A stretch of 64,000 nucleotides of DNA, from contig JAPLYU010000001.1 in the NCBI GenBank assembly GCA_026395405.1, forward strand, positions 62,001 through 126,000, in the 5' to 3' direction. Below are positions 7,515 to 16,474 of the stretch, in pieces. The position numbers and the translations under genes were made by a program. A model generated the notes under the pieces. That model was not told where the DNA came from. It searched no databases and was given only the letters and a program-made list of their open reading frames with translations. Numbering within the stretch: the first letter of the stretch is position 1; each line of letters opens with the position of its first letter. This stretch comes from Candidatus Saccharimonadota bacterium. GTDB lineage: Bacteria; Patescibacteriota; Saccharimonadia; Saccharimonadales; Saccharimonadaceae.

Positions 7515-8071
7515 CTCTTGTCCACTCCTTTCAGGATTTCGCCAAGCTCTGTCAGCGTATTCTTGCTGAACCCAACTTGGCCACCCACGAGAGGATTTAT
7601 AAGGACGAGCCTCATCAGACTCTCGTTGTTGTCTTCGTAGACCAGGTGTCGAAGGTACCGGTGAGGGAACCCAAGTTGTCCAGCCGCCTCGCCGACAGTG
7701 ACCCACAGCCGGTCCGCAACGATAGCTCGGACAAGCAGTTCCGTAGGGATTGTGTCGTCACGACGTAACTTGACGGCCCTGTTGAAGGACCCTCTCCTCG
7801 AGAAACCAGTACTCCGAAACAGTTCAACGACTGTTTGGTTTGAAACTGATTCCACGATTGAGTACGTTGAGTGCATCGTCGGTTTTGCTGCGATTATCGG
7901 GCCCAGCAGTAAAGCCACCGCAATTGCGTCCTCGCCCGTCATGCGGTACTCCGCACACGCTGAGATGATTAATTGCAGGACTAGCCGTAGGGCCAGCTGG
8001 TGATCTCCGCAAATCCTGGTCTCGACAACAGAATTGTTGCAGCCAGGCCAAGCACACTTAATGAAATTCAT
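7502..8071 (-). CDS. Hypothetical protein with N-terminal Cys/His cluster, GC-rich gene
   Basis: 189 residues. The N-terminus has CAWPGCN...RICGDH, a C-x4-C-x9-C-x2-H spacing that could bind zinc. The rest is soluble and partly helical, and segments such as VTVGEAAGQLGFPHRYLRHL look like a helix-turn-helix, so a DNA-binding role is possible. The start has an ideal AGGAG site six bases away. The coding sequence is clearly richer in G+C (about 52% in a hand-counted stretch) than its neighbours, which suggests recent acquisition. No family recognised. Confidence 0.7.
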   Translation of the reverse strand: MNFIKCAWPGCNNSVVETRICGDHQLALRLVLQLIISACAEYRMTGEDAIAVALLLGPIIAAKPTMHSTYSIVESVSNQTVVELFRSTGFSRRGSFNRAVKLRRDDTIPTELLVRAIVADRLWVTVGEAAGQLGFPHRYLRHLVYEDNNESLMRLVLINPLVGGQVGFSKNTLTELGEILKGVDKRRGR

Positions 8072-8147
8072 GGCTTCTCCTGACCACAGAAGGGTCTGTA
8101 TCTGATGGACTAATTAATTATAAACTTAATCTAGGTTTAGTCAATAG

Positions 8148-8156
8148 TGGTATTAT
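8148..8156 (+). promoter_or_regulatory. Extended -10, leaderless GT4 gene
   Basis: TGG-TATTAT (8148-8156), then six bases, then ATG at 8163. No Shine-Dalgarno is present. Confidence 0.6.
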
Positions 8157-8162
8157 TGATAT

Positions 8163-9809
8163 ATGTTGAAAACAAAAACCAAAAAAATATTGACAAGTCT
8201 GGTCGGCATTTATGCCCCTGCGGTCCGCAATAAAGAAACATTCAAAGTCTACCGTAACCCTATAACCTACGAAGTGACTACAACCAGCGATGTTACCCTT
8301 GAAGATTATCGCCGCTCCACTCCGGTTGCGGATTGGGAACTGTTAGAGAGATGGGCCAAAACCATGGCTGGAAAATCGGTAGTATTCATCAATCCAACCA
8401 TGGAGGGCGGAGGAGTTGCAATGCTGCGTCCGCCTTTAGTCTATTTACTTAATATGCTGGGAGTCGAGGCACACTGGTATGTTATGAATGGCAAGAAAAA
8501 TCCTGATGACCCAAATCCGTTTATCTTTACTAAACAAATGCATAATATATTGCAGCGCAGAGCTGCCCGTGAGGAGCGTATAAATGAAATTGGCAAATCA
8601 ATACATCAGAAATGGAACCAAGAGAATGCAGATGTTTTAGCAGCTCAGCCGATTATACGAACAGCTGACGTTATTGTGATAGACGACCCTCAGCCTGCGC
8701 CTTTAAAAAAATATATAGATAAAGTTAACCCGAACGTAAAGTGGGTTTGGCGAAGTCACATAGACACAAGTGGAAAATTGATGTCTGACCCATCAACACC
8801 ACAGGGTGAGGTGGCCGCATATATTATGAATGAATGTGGCATAAGAGAAGTTGATGCCGTCGTGGCCCATCCGGTTAAAGAATTTATATACCCGGGCATG
8901 TATGATAAAACCTTTTTTGCGCCTGCGACCGTAGAACCGCTCGACGATTTGAACCAGACACTTAGCAGGAAAGAAATAAAGGCTGGGATATTATTTATCA
9001 ATCACGAGATTTCGATAAAAAATAAAGAATTTGCCTCTGAAGGACGATTGGCGGATATCCAAAGTGAGATAAACGTAAAGCGACGCAGAATTGTTTTGAT
9101 TGCCAGGTTTGACGAGTCCAAAGGCATGGATAAAGCTATGGCCCTTGGTGCAAAGACCAGACAAAAAATGCGTGACTTAGGTATCCCAGAGGCACAACTA
9201 CCACAAATAATAATTGTCGGTAATGGGTCAGTCGATGATCCAAGCGGCGTGCCAATGTATGAAAAAATGCTTCAAATCAGGCGAGAAGAATATCCGAATG
9301 ATAAAAAAGATATTATCATCATGTTACTTCGGCACAATTACAAGGCCATTAACGCGCTAATGCACCAAACTGTCAGTAGAAATAGTCGCCGACCCAATCA
9401 AATGATTGCCCTGCAGACTTCAGAGGCAGAGGGGTGTGAAACACGCATCAGTGACTGGATTCGTCATGGCGTGCCCGTGGTAGTGTCGAATCGTGGGGGC
9501 ATGTCACTTCAAGTTGTGGAGGGCAAGTCTGGGCTGGTACTGAATTATGACAAGCCGGATTTTGATATCGAAAGGGGCGCATTGTTCATAACCCAACTGA
9601 TGGTGGATGATAAAAAATATGCGGCTATGACAAAAAGTGCTATGGAATTGGCTGAAAGTTTCAACAATCGTGAATTTACAACCACAGCAAATGCCACTCG
9701 TTTACTTCGCGTTTTTCATATCGCTATTAATGGTAAAAAAGCAGACAAAATTTGGAAGATAGGTGAGATGGTTGAAAATAAGCAGTTGCAAAGCTCGTCC
9801 AGTCGCTAG
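8163..9809 (+). CDS. GT4 glycosyltransferase, trehalose synthase (TreT)-like
   Basis: 548 residues. The N-terminal lobe contains NPTMEGGGVAMLRPPLVYLL (about 77-96), EAHWYVMNG, FTKQMHNILQ, DDPQPAPL and WVWRSHID, all of which parallel the trehalose glycosyltransferring synthase/trehalose phosphorylase branch of GT4. The C-terminal lobe has IARFDESKGMDKA (phosphate/nucleotide site), QTSEAEGCETRISDWIRHGVPVV (the conserved Glu-rich donor-sugar motif) and SNRGG. The family joins glucose from a nucleotide sugar or glucose-1-phosphate to glucose, so trehalose or a related disaccharide is the best guess; other acceptors are possible. It is longer than archaeal TreT by about 130 residues, including a charged insert near 285-305. 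Single-gene unit from a leaderless promoter. Confidence 0.8.
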   Translation: MLKTKTKKILTSLVGIYAPAVRNKETFKVYRNPITYEVTTTSDVTLEDYRRSTPVADWELLERWAKTMAGKSVVFINPTMEGGGVAMLRPPLVYLLNMLGVEAHWYVMNGKKNPDDPNPFIFTKQMHNILQRRAAREERINEIGKSIHQKWNQENADVLAAQPIIRTADVIVIDDPQPAPLKKYIDKVNPNVKWVWRSHIDTSGKLMSDPSTPQGEVAAYIMNECGIREVDAVVAHPVKEFIYPGMYDKTFFAPATVEPLDDLNQTLSRKEIKAGILFINHEISIKNKEFASEGRLADIQSEINVKRRRIVLIARFDESKGMDKAMALGAKTRQKMRDLGIPEAQLPQIIIVGNGSVDDPSGVPMYEKMLQIRREEYPNDKKDIIIMLLRHNYKAINALMHQTVSRNSRRPNQMIALQTSEAEGCETRISDWIRHGVPVVVSNRGGMSLQVVEGKSGLVLNYDKPDFDIERGALFITQLMVDDKKYAAMTKSAMELAESFNNREFTTTANATRLLRVFHIAINGKKADKIWKIGEMVENKQLQSSSSR

Positions 9810-9860
9810 AGCTAAGAAAAAATGGTATAATTAGTTTATCAATTAACTAGGAGGTATATA

Positions 9861-10106
9861 ATGTTTGCAACAACAATCTTGGGTTACACGCTTAGCACGA
9901 TGTGGTTAATTATCTGGTCAGTTATTATTTTGGTTGTGTGGATTGCCTTGGCTTTTTGGCCTGCTTCGATAGCGCAAAGCAAAGGTCGCAGTTTTTGGCT
10001 GTTCTTTTTGTTGAGCATTTTCTTTTGGTGGATAATGCTTTTTGTAGCAATTTTTATGAAAGACGAATCTTCTCCTACTCAGACAACCACGCACACTGAA
10101 GAGTAG
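9861..10106 (+). CDS. Small two-helix membrane protein
   Basis: 81 residues with two predicted membrane helices (about 5-35 and 43-66) and a short charged tail. A perfect AGGAGG lies 6-7 bases before the ATG and an extended -10 (TGG-TATAAT, ending at 9831) lies upstream. Resembles small phospholipase D-nuclease-like or superinfection-type membrane proteins only in size and layout; no family is assigned. It ends 15 bases before the acetyltransferase, so the two are probably cotranscribed. Confidence 0.7.
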   Translation: MFATTILGYTLSTMWLIIWSVIILVVWIALAFWPASIAQSKGRSFWLFFLLSIFFWWIMLFVAIFMKDESSPTQTTTHTEE

Positions 10107-10121
10107 AACATTACCAATCAC

Positions 10122-10667
10122 ATGCCAAAGACTATAGAAACTATTCAAGACGATTTGACATACCCAGAAATAGATATTGACTCGGGCCTTCGCCTTAAAC
10201 AGCTAAACGCAACGCAAGCCGAACAACTTTTTTCAATGACCCAGAAAGATATGGAATATCTGTCAAAGTGGCTACCTTGGCCTAAACACACTCATTCCAG
10301 CAAAGATTCGAAAGCATTTATTGAATCCGTTGCCCAAAAACGATCAAAAGGGGAAGAATACGGTTTTGGTATAGAATCATATGGAAATCTGGTTGGACAT
10401 ATCAGTTTGATGCATTTAAAAGATGATAAGGAGCCCGAGATTGGATATTGGGTCGCATCAAATTCTTCCAGGCAAGGCGTTACAACAAAAGCGGCAATTG
10501 CTCTTACGCAGTTTGGCCTGGATACGCTTAAATTAAAAAAGATAATAATACGTGCCCATCCAGATAATATTGGCAGTAATAAAGTCGCAGAAAAAGCTGG
10601 TTATAGGTTCGGCTATCTAGGCGAGGACGAAGACGGGCCTCTGAATATTTGGGAAATTACCCCATAA
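10122..10667 (+). CDS. GNAT acetyltransferase, RimJ/RimL type
   Basis: 181 residues with the GNAT fold of the RimJ/RimL/ribosomal-protein N-acetyltransferase branch: LKQLNATQAEQLFSM at the start, then GHISLMHL, PEIGYWVA, the CoA-binding SSRQGVTTKAAIALTQFG (Q/R-x-x-G-x-G/A variant) and the late IIIRAHPDNIGSNKVAEKAGY. The family uses acetyl-CoA to acetylate the alpha-amino group of proteins or small amines. Start has only a weak ribosome site, consistent with coupling to the small membrane protein 15 bases upstream. Substrate unknown. Confidence 0.88.
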   Translation: MPKTIETIQDDLTYPEIDIDSGLRLKQLNATQAEQLFSMTQKDMEYLSKWLPWPKHTHSSKDSKAFIESVAQKRSKGEEYGFGIESYGNLVGHISLMHLKDDKEPEIGYWVASNSSRQGVTTKAAIALTQFGLDTLKLKKIIIRAHPDNIGSNKVAEKAGYRFGYLGEDEDGPLNIWEITP

Positions 10668-10686
10668 TTTACAAAATTGAGATTAT

Positions 10687-11328
10687 TTATCGATTATTGG
10701 TCACTGTGGTCGAATTTGTGTGAATGTTGATATTGCCAGTATTTACGTTTCGTCCATTAGTATTTTTGCCGCTTGTTGTTTGGGTTATATGAACGTCTTT
10801 TCGTGAGGTCGTATTATTTTCGACGGTCGTACTGCTGTTACTTGTAACCACAGTTTGGGCATCGTTTTTAGCGTTATTTTCCGAACTCTGGTTTATTTGG
10901 ACACTTTTTTTAACGTTAGTGTCATCTTTATTCCCATTATTTTCCGTAACCGTAGTTATTTGGACGTCATTATGGACAGCAGAGTTGCCCTCATCGTTCA
11001 GCGGAACTATTCGCGAAAGGGTAATTACATTATCAGGCGATTGTGTTCCCCAGACCGTTACGTGTTTTCCAATTTGCCGATTAAGTACCGAATCCGTTCC
11101 GCCAACAAGGTGAAAAGTACCATGATTAGTTTGCAACCAGAATTGACCATCCTTTTTACTAAGCGTACCTGTGGATACAATAGTTGTAATACGGTTAAAT
11201 CCCATAGCACCACTTGGCCACCACTGGCTAAGATTTACGCCCTGAGCCATTACTACCGGTGTCGCCAAAGCCCCTGTCACAACAACAGCGGTTACCGCAA
11301 CAGAGAACCTTTTAATACCTCTTCTCAT
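10687..11328 (-). CDS. Secreted protein with Asn/Thr-rich C-terminal tail
   Basis: 213 residues. A signal peptide (about 1-29, ending VVMAQG) is followed by a compact region (30-115) with FWLQTNHGTFHLVGG and KHVTVWG, which looks like a small beta-barrel of the DUF5666/OB type, and then by a low-complexity tail rich in Asn, Thr and Ser (115-213). A near-perfect GGGAGGT site precedes the ATG. The tail recalls the Asn-rich repeats of the secreted proteins at 25167-30214 but is not the same repeat. Probably displayed or released at the cell surface. Confidence 0.75.
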   Translation of the reverse strand: MRRGIKRFSVAVTAVVVTGALATPVVMAQGVNLSQWWPSGAMGFNRITTIVSTGTLSKKDGQFWLQTNHGTFHLVGGTDSVLNRQIGKHVTVWGTQSPDNVITLSRIVPLNDEGNSAVHNDVQITTVTENNGNKDDTNVKKSVQINQSSENNAKNDAQTVVTSNSSTTVENNTTSRKDVHITQTTSGKNTNGRNVNTGNINIHTNSTTVTNNR

Positions 11329-11452
11329 TACGTACCTCCCTTCAAATAAAGGCTACAGTGTTAATGTTAAAGCAATCGCGGCGTAGAACATATTAGATTT
11401 TTTACATTTAAAAGTCGCAACTGCAGATATAATACGGGCGAGGAGGAATTAT

Positions 11453-11905
11453 ATGAATAAAGTTATTACGCCAAATTTATGGTTCGACGGCAACGCCAAA
11501 GAGGCAGTTGATTTTTACGTGTCGGTGTTTGATGATAGCAAAATAATTTCGACTTCGTACTATCCTAGTGATGGGTTACTGGATTTTCAACAAGAACTTG
11601 CCGGTAAAGAACTGGCTATCGAGTTCGAACTAGACGGCAATCATTTTGTCGCTATTAACGCTGGCCCGGAATTCAAATTCAACGAATCAATTTCTTTTTC
11701 AGTTCCATGCGAAGACCAGAAAGAAATCGATTACTATTGGGAAAAACTTTCTAGTGTGCCGGAATCAGAGCAGTGCGGTTGGTGCAAAGATCAATATGGG
11801 CTGAGTTGGCAGATTGTACCGAAAAACATGGAGAAACTAATGAAGCGCCCTGGTGCTTTTGCTAATATGATGAAGATGAAAAAGATCGTTATCGATGATT
11901 TCTAA
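11453..11905 (+). CDS. VOC-fold PhnB-like protein (3-demethylubiquinone methyltransferase-like)
   Basis: 150 residues spanning one vicinal-oxygen-chelate fold of the PhnB/YjdN type: ITPNLWFDGNAKEAVDFYVS at the start, HFVAINAGPEFKFNESISF in the middle, and CGWCKDQYGLSWQIVPK near the end. The family name in databases mentions ubiquinone methyltransferase, but most members have no proven activity and none of the methyltransferase motifs are present. GAGGAGG and TATAAT (11428-11433) lie upstream. It converges with the carboxypeptidase gene, separated by six bases. Confidence 0.88.
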   Translation: MNKVITPNLWFDGNAKEAVDFYVSVFDDSKIISTSYYPSDGLLDFQQELAGKELAIEFELDGNHFVAINAGPEFKFNESISFSVPCEDQKEIDYYWEKLSSVPESEQCGWCKDQYGLSWQIVPKNMEKLMKRPGAFANMMKMKKIVIDDF

Positions 11906-11911
11906 GCTGAA

Positions 11912-13846
11912 CTAAATATTAACCATTTTCCAAAGCATGTTCAGATGCGCATTAAAATAATACCCAGTTGAAGTAGGCAATTCTATAAGGATGGCTGGTG
12001 TGCCGTATTGCTCACCGGCCCACTGCTCGTATTCACCCGTAATTGAATAACCCATAGTTTCTTCGGCATGTCCAATCATGCTGGTATAGCCGACGCTTGC
12101 GGCATACAGATTACCTATAGCCACAGAATCGCCAAACTCATTGGCGCCGACCAACCGTCCAGAAGAGTGGAATGATACCTCCAGCCTTGGCTGCGTGTTT
12201 GTCGTAATACTGGCTAGGGCTTTGGTTTCGGGTTCGGACATAGGTGTTGACCCTCCGCCACCCGCGACGATGCCACTACTGGTATCGATATCTGCTTTCC
12301 AATTGGCAGAGGCAAAGTTTCGATCTATGTTTACATTATGGGCGTTGTAACGAGAGTTTTTAGCTAGTCCATCAGGATTTACGGCTGGAACTATGACAAC
12401 TTGCCTTCCAGCGGGGATTTTATATGCATTACTGTCAAGATAATTTACCCAGTCTTGCATAATATATTTGCCACTTGGCTCGTTGCCATGTATGCCACCG
12501 GAAAATAGTATCGTTGTCGGACCACTACCGTAATAATAGGCAACAATTGGCCGGCCATTAACCGAATAGCCGATTGTCGAAGTCGCACGGCAATTTATTC
12601 GTGATGTGTACGCCCAGGCGGTTTTTGACACGAATCCATATTGGCTGAGTAAACCTTTGTTGATAGTCAGCGAGAATAAACCACATCGGGGAAGACCTTG
12701 CAGTTGATATATGATTTGATTACCGGTGCGACTGATGGTGGCATTGCCACCACTAAAGCTGACTAGATTGGATATGTCTTGGGTCTGAGAAAGCGTTTGG
12801 TCAAAAGTAACCACAACTTTGGCGTTGGCATCGACTCCGCTGGTGCCAACATTGACGCCAGCGACGACTGGTCCGCCTGATGTTTGGATGTTCATTACAT
12901 TTGGAGCTTCCAATAGACTGCCGTCTTCACCCTCGGCTGAGTTCAAAGTTAATACATATTTAGACTCCCGGTCCAGGTCACTAGCAAACGATAATTCGAT
13001 GGTTGACCCGGTTATTTTGGTCGTCGCATCTATTTTGACTGGTTTGCCGTTTTCAATTTTATTTAAGGTCACATTTGCACTGATTAGTTTTTTGTCGGTT
13101 TCGATAGTAAAGGATTTTGGTTTGGAATAAATCGTTTCTCCATCTGCAACCGAAGTTTTTATAACACTAGTTGGGGATAGTAAACTTATCGATCCCTCGG
13201 CCGCATTTGACGGGTCTTCGGTACTGCCGAAGGTTCGAGCTAGTTTATATGTGTATTTTTGTCCCTGTTTAAGGCTGAGTGATTTAATATCACAGGTGAT
13301 TGTACCCGATTCATTTTTACATTGACCAGTCTTGTCATCAATTTTTATTTTGTAAATAAATACTTTGTCGGGTTGATCAAGGTTGAACTGAACGGGTTTT
13401 GCCAGGGCAATCGGTTTGTTGAATTTGGCACTGGCCTTTGGTCGTGACCCAGTATCGATAATGTAATTGCTGCGAAAAACAGGCCCGCCAAATAGGGAAT
13501 AGCTAATTTTTATATTTTCTCCAGCAGGAGGAACGACCGGTTTAAAGCAAATTTTGTTTGAAAATAGGTTAAAACTGCCTGTCTTGGTCAATCCCTCGGG
13601 TTGTAGCTTGAATTTGGTTTCACCAGATTGTTTATATAAATCGGGTAATAAGGTCAATTTGCTGATGCAGTATCGGGACTCAGCATAGGTAAAGTCGATA
13701 TTTTTTGGAACGATAAAACAAACAACGTAAATTATTATCAAGATAAGAACAAATGAGATAGCCCAGAATTTTATGGGCACTTTTAATAATAAAGATTTTA
13801 CATTTTTCAAGAATAAAACTATTTTTTGTTTTGACTCACCGAACAT
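11912..13846 (-). CDS. Membrane-anchored M14-family zinc carboxypeptidase with Ig-like region
   Basis: 644 residues. One N-terminal membrane helix (about 23-47) is followed by beta-rich Ig-like regions (about 90-420; the part around 325-420 has the VVTFDQTLSQ style of Big_5 modules) and then an M14 peptidase domain. Zinc ligands are H453 and E456 (GGIHGNEPSG) and H560 (SFHSSG); the substrate-binding NPDG/NIDRNF follows at about 485-510; the general base is E622 (ILIELPTSTG). All catalytic residues are therefore present. The closest functional parallels are the secreted murein-peptide carboxypeptidases/amidases (MpaA-like), so cutting peptidoglycan stem peptides outside the membrane, its own or a host cell's, is plausible but not shown. 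Confidence 0.9.
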   Translation of the reverse strand: MFGESKQKIVLFLKNVKSLLLKVPIKFWAISFVLILIIIYVVCFIVPKNIDFTYAESRYCISKLTLLPDLYKQSGETKFKLQPEGLTKTGSFNLFSNKICFKPVVPPAGENIKISYSLFGGPVFRSNYIIDTGSRPKASAKFNKPIALAKPVQFNLDQPDKVFIYKIKIDDKTGQCKNESGTITCDIKSLSLKQGQKYTYKLARTFGSTEDPSNAAEGSISLLSPTSVIKTSVADGETIYSKPKSFTIETDKKLISANVTLNKIENGKPVKIDATTKITGSTIELSFASDLDRESKYVLTLNSAEGEDGSLLEAPNVMNIQTSGGPVVAGVNVGTSGVDANAKVVVTFDQTLSQTQDISNLVSFSGGNATISRTGNQIIYQLQGLPRCGLFSLTINKGLLSQYGFVSKTAWAYTSRINCRATSTIGYSVNGRPIVAYYYGSGPTTILFSGGIHGNEPSGKYIMQDWVNYLDSNAYKIPAGRQVVIVPAVNPDGLAKNSRYNAHNVNIDRNFASANWKADIDTSSGIVAGGGGSTPMSEPETKALASITTNTQPRLEVSFHSSGRLVGANEFGDSVAIGNLYAASVGYTSMIGHAEETMGYSITGEYEQWAGEQYGTPAILIELPTSTGYYFNAHLNMLWKMVNI

Positions 13847-13941
13847 AAGCGTAAGCTCTAGCGTTATTATAACACAATGGATTGGTGATAATTAAGTGAT
13901 ATACTTATCTGTAAGTAAGCATAAACCTAAAAGGAAAAACG

Positions 13942-15090
13942 ATGGACGAAGAATCAGACGACCAAGAGCAAGTGCTAAATGTTCATGTACATCATAAAGA
14001 GGTAACAGAAGATTCAGAATCAATCGAACCGACACCAGATGTTCCAGATTCAGAGTCAATTGAACCTCCAAAAACTTTTGAACCGCAGCCTATTGGACCC
14101 GAGTTGGTAGCTACACCGAAAAGAAAGCGCAAATTGAAAAAATGGATGATTATAGTACCAGTATTGTTAGTATTGGTTGTTGCAGCCGGGGCAGGAGCCT
14201 TTTACCTGGCTAATAACAAAAAACCCGTACCCGAAAAGACAAAAACACCCGCCGTATCGAAAACGGCAAGTGTTAAGGCGGTACCTTCGTTGAAACCAAC
14301 GGACGTTGTGACTAAAGTTCAGGATTATATAAAAACAAAATATCCTCAGGTTATGCCAGAAGGCACAAAACTTACAGGAGAACAGATATATTTTAAGGAT
14401 TCTAGCGCTGCTCCAAATTGGAAAATTCCTGGAGAAAAGTTCTATGTAAGTTATTCGGATAACGGCGCCGCCAAGACCGATATTTACTATAACTGGGAAT
14501 CAGTCGCAGACAATATTGTTTCGGCAAGGTATATGGCTATAAGTGGCGCGGCGATTAAGTCGCTCACCGACCAAGGCTTTGTTAAAAACACCGATAGTGT
14601 GTATGGCGAAGGGTCCGGAAGCGTTGCATACACCAAGGGTGATGTAGTTTGTGTAACTAGCAGCCCTGATAATGGGACAATCAGTCCGCCATCGTCATTA
14701 GCTTGTGGCCAAATATCTAAATATACCAAAAACCTTGAAAGTTACAAGGAAATTGAACCTTATGCATTGGCAATTGCAAAATCTGGGGAAATGGATGTTG
14801 GAGCTGTATTTAGCTTTTCAGAACTCAAGGCAGGTATAAAAGGGTACAAAAATGCAAAAGTAGGACTGAGCAATGCTGGGACTTATGTCGGTGGATCAAT
14901 GGGACTGTTTTATAAATCTCCTACAGGCGACTGGCAGTTCTTTAAGGGGTCACAATCTTTGATAATGTGTAAAGATTTTAATACAAAAGATATCCAGTAC
15001 GCATTTGCCTTTGAAAGCTGCTACGATGACAACAAAACCGGAGACGCAGCCATGGTAAACGTCGCAGGTTTCTATAACCTACAGCCATAA
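13942..15090 (+). CDS. Single-pass membrane protein with acidic cytoplasmic tail and unknown ectodomain
   Basis: 382 residues. Residues 1-65 are acidic and repetitive (ESIEPTPDVPDSESIEPP), then a basic stop-transfer KRKRKLKK and a membrane helix at about 73-93, then a 290-residue extracellular region with two cysteine pairs. The ectodomain has no family I recognise. AAAGGA upstream of ATG. Divergent from the M14 peptidase gene, sharing a 95-base intergenic region. Probably an anchored surface protein. Confidence 0.75.
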   Translation: MDEESDDQEQVLNVHVHHKEVTEDSESIEPTPDVPDSESIEPPKTFEPQPIGPELVATPKRKRKLKKWMIIVPVLLVLVVAAGAGAFYLANNKKPVPEKTKTPAVSKTASVKAVPSLKPTDVVTKVQDYIKTKYPQVMPEGTKLTGEQIYFKDSSAAPNWKIPGEKFYVSYSDNGAAKTDIYYNWESVADNIVSARYMAISGAAIKSLTDQGFVKNTDSVYGEGSGSVAYTKGDVVCVTSSPDNGTISPPSSLACGQISKYTKNLESYKEIEPYALAIAKSGEMDVGAVFSFSELKAGIKGYKNAKVGLSNAGTYVGGSMGLFYKSPTGDWQFFKGSQSLIMCKDFNTKDIQYAFAFESCYDDNKTGDAAMVNVAGFYNLQP

Positions 15091-15157
15091 ATTCATTTGT
15101 TGGTTTTATCACATAAATCTCAGGTCTGATAGTGCATACTGAACTGGGAGGTACATT

Positions 15158-16399
15158 ATGAAAATATGTATGATTGCGCCGGTAGTGTTGCCACTTCTTG
15201 GAGATAACCAAAAATATGGCGGTATCGAGGTAGTAGTATCGGTCCTAGCAGAGGAACTTACAAGAAAAGGGCATGATGTCATAGTCTTTGCCAGCGGGGA
15301 TTCAAAAATAAAAGCGAACGTTGTTCCAGTTGTCCCAAATGCTTTGGGGATTGGGACAAATTTTAAAAAAGAAAAAGAATACAATCGGTTAGCATATGAA
15401 ATGGCCGTTAGTGAGAAACCGGATGTTATCTGGGATAATACTTTGGCGGTTCATGGATATGTGAAACAGCCATCGAAACAAAGGCTACCATTTTTACCGA
15501 CTAATTCTTTCAGACTAACAAGGGTTATCAATACTGATGGTATACCGGTTATTCACACGATTCATAGCCCAGCAAAAAGATATTGGCCTAGGGTTGTACA
15601 TAAATTGTCAAAAGCCGGTCACTATTTTGTCACAATTAGTCGAGACCAAGCACGGGGCTATAAGAAGTATATAAAATCCGGGCAACATCTGGGCACAATC
15701 TATAATCCAGTAGATTTGGATTTTTTCAAACCAGCAAAGGTTAAAAAAGGAGATTTTCTATTATGGTTGGGCAGGTTTAGCGTTGAAAAGGGGGCTCATA
15801 TAGCACTAGCCGCTGCACAAAAAATTGATATCCCGATTATTCTTGTAGGCAAAATGATGGATAAATACGAAATTAAATATTTTAAAAAATTCATTCAACC
15901 ATACCTAGGTCCAAACGATCGTTTTATAGAGAATGGTACCACGAGGATGAACGCTGACTTATTTAAAAATGCCAAAGCTTTTTTGATGACAAACCTTTGG
16001 AAAGAACCATTCGGGATGGTGGTTGCCCAGTCTATGGCTTCGGGTACGCCGGTAATCGGTCCGTCATTAGGTTCGCTAACTGAGCTTATCGGCAATTCGG
16101 GCAAGCTGGTAAAAGTTAAAGACTTGTTCATATCTGAAAACGCCAAGAGCATAACTAGATCTCAAAAAATATATATTAACAGAGTTGCCGATGCCATAAA
16201 ATCAGTCGACTCCATATCTTCAAAAGCTCCAAGACAAAGAGCAGAGGAACTGTTTTCTTCCAAGAAAATAGCAAACTCTTATGAAAAAGCCTTTCAAGAA
16301 GCTGTGTATTTGAATTCAATGGTCAAAACAAAACAATTGATGAAAAAATACGGTCAAAAAGACAAGCGTTCACAGATTGGCATAACGGACACTATTTAA
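15158..16399 (+). CDS. GT4 glycosyltransferase
   Basis: 413 residues. The N-terminal lobe shows the GT4 start MKICMIAPVV...YGGIEVVVSVLAEEL with the glycine-rich donor loop, and the C-terminal lobe has LWLGRFSVEKGAHIALAAA and EPFGMVVAQSMASGTPVIG, containing the E-x7-E-type donor-sugar motif. The family transfers sugars from nucleotide donors with retention; the product is unknown. An ideal GGGAGGT site precedes the ATG. Followed 75 bases later by a small basic protein gene that may be cotranscribed. Confidence 0.9.
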   Translation: MKICMIAPVVLPLLGDNQKYGGIEVVVSVLAEELTRKGHDVIVFASGDSKIKANVVPVVPNALGIGTNFKKEKEYNRLAYEMAVSEKPDVIWDNTLAVHGYVKQPSKQRLPFLPTNSFRLTRVINTDGIPVIHTIHSPAKRYWPRVVHKLSKAGHYFVTISRDQARGYKKYIKSGQHLGTIYNPVDLDFFKPAKVKKGDFLLWLGRFSVEKGAHIALAAAQKIDIPIILVGKMMDKYEIKYFKKFIQPYLGPNDRFIENGTTRMNADLFKNAKAFLMTNLWKEPFGMVVAQSMASGTPVIGPSLGSLTELIGNSGKLVKVKDLFISENAKSITRSQKIYINRVADAIKSVDSISSKAPRQRAEELFSSKKIANSYEKAFQEAVYLNSMVKTKQLMKKYGQKDKRSQIGITDTI

Positions 16400-16474
16400 A
16401 CTGGGCAAGGTGTGGTATTTATCACAGAAATCTCAGGACAGCCAGATACAATGGTAAATGGGAGGGAAACAATT

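Noticed and set aside
10855-11349. Plus-strand frame of 164 codons opposite the secreted Asn/Thr-rich protein
   Set aside because: The minus-strand frame has a signal peptide and a perfect ribosome site; the plus frame has neither.
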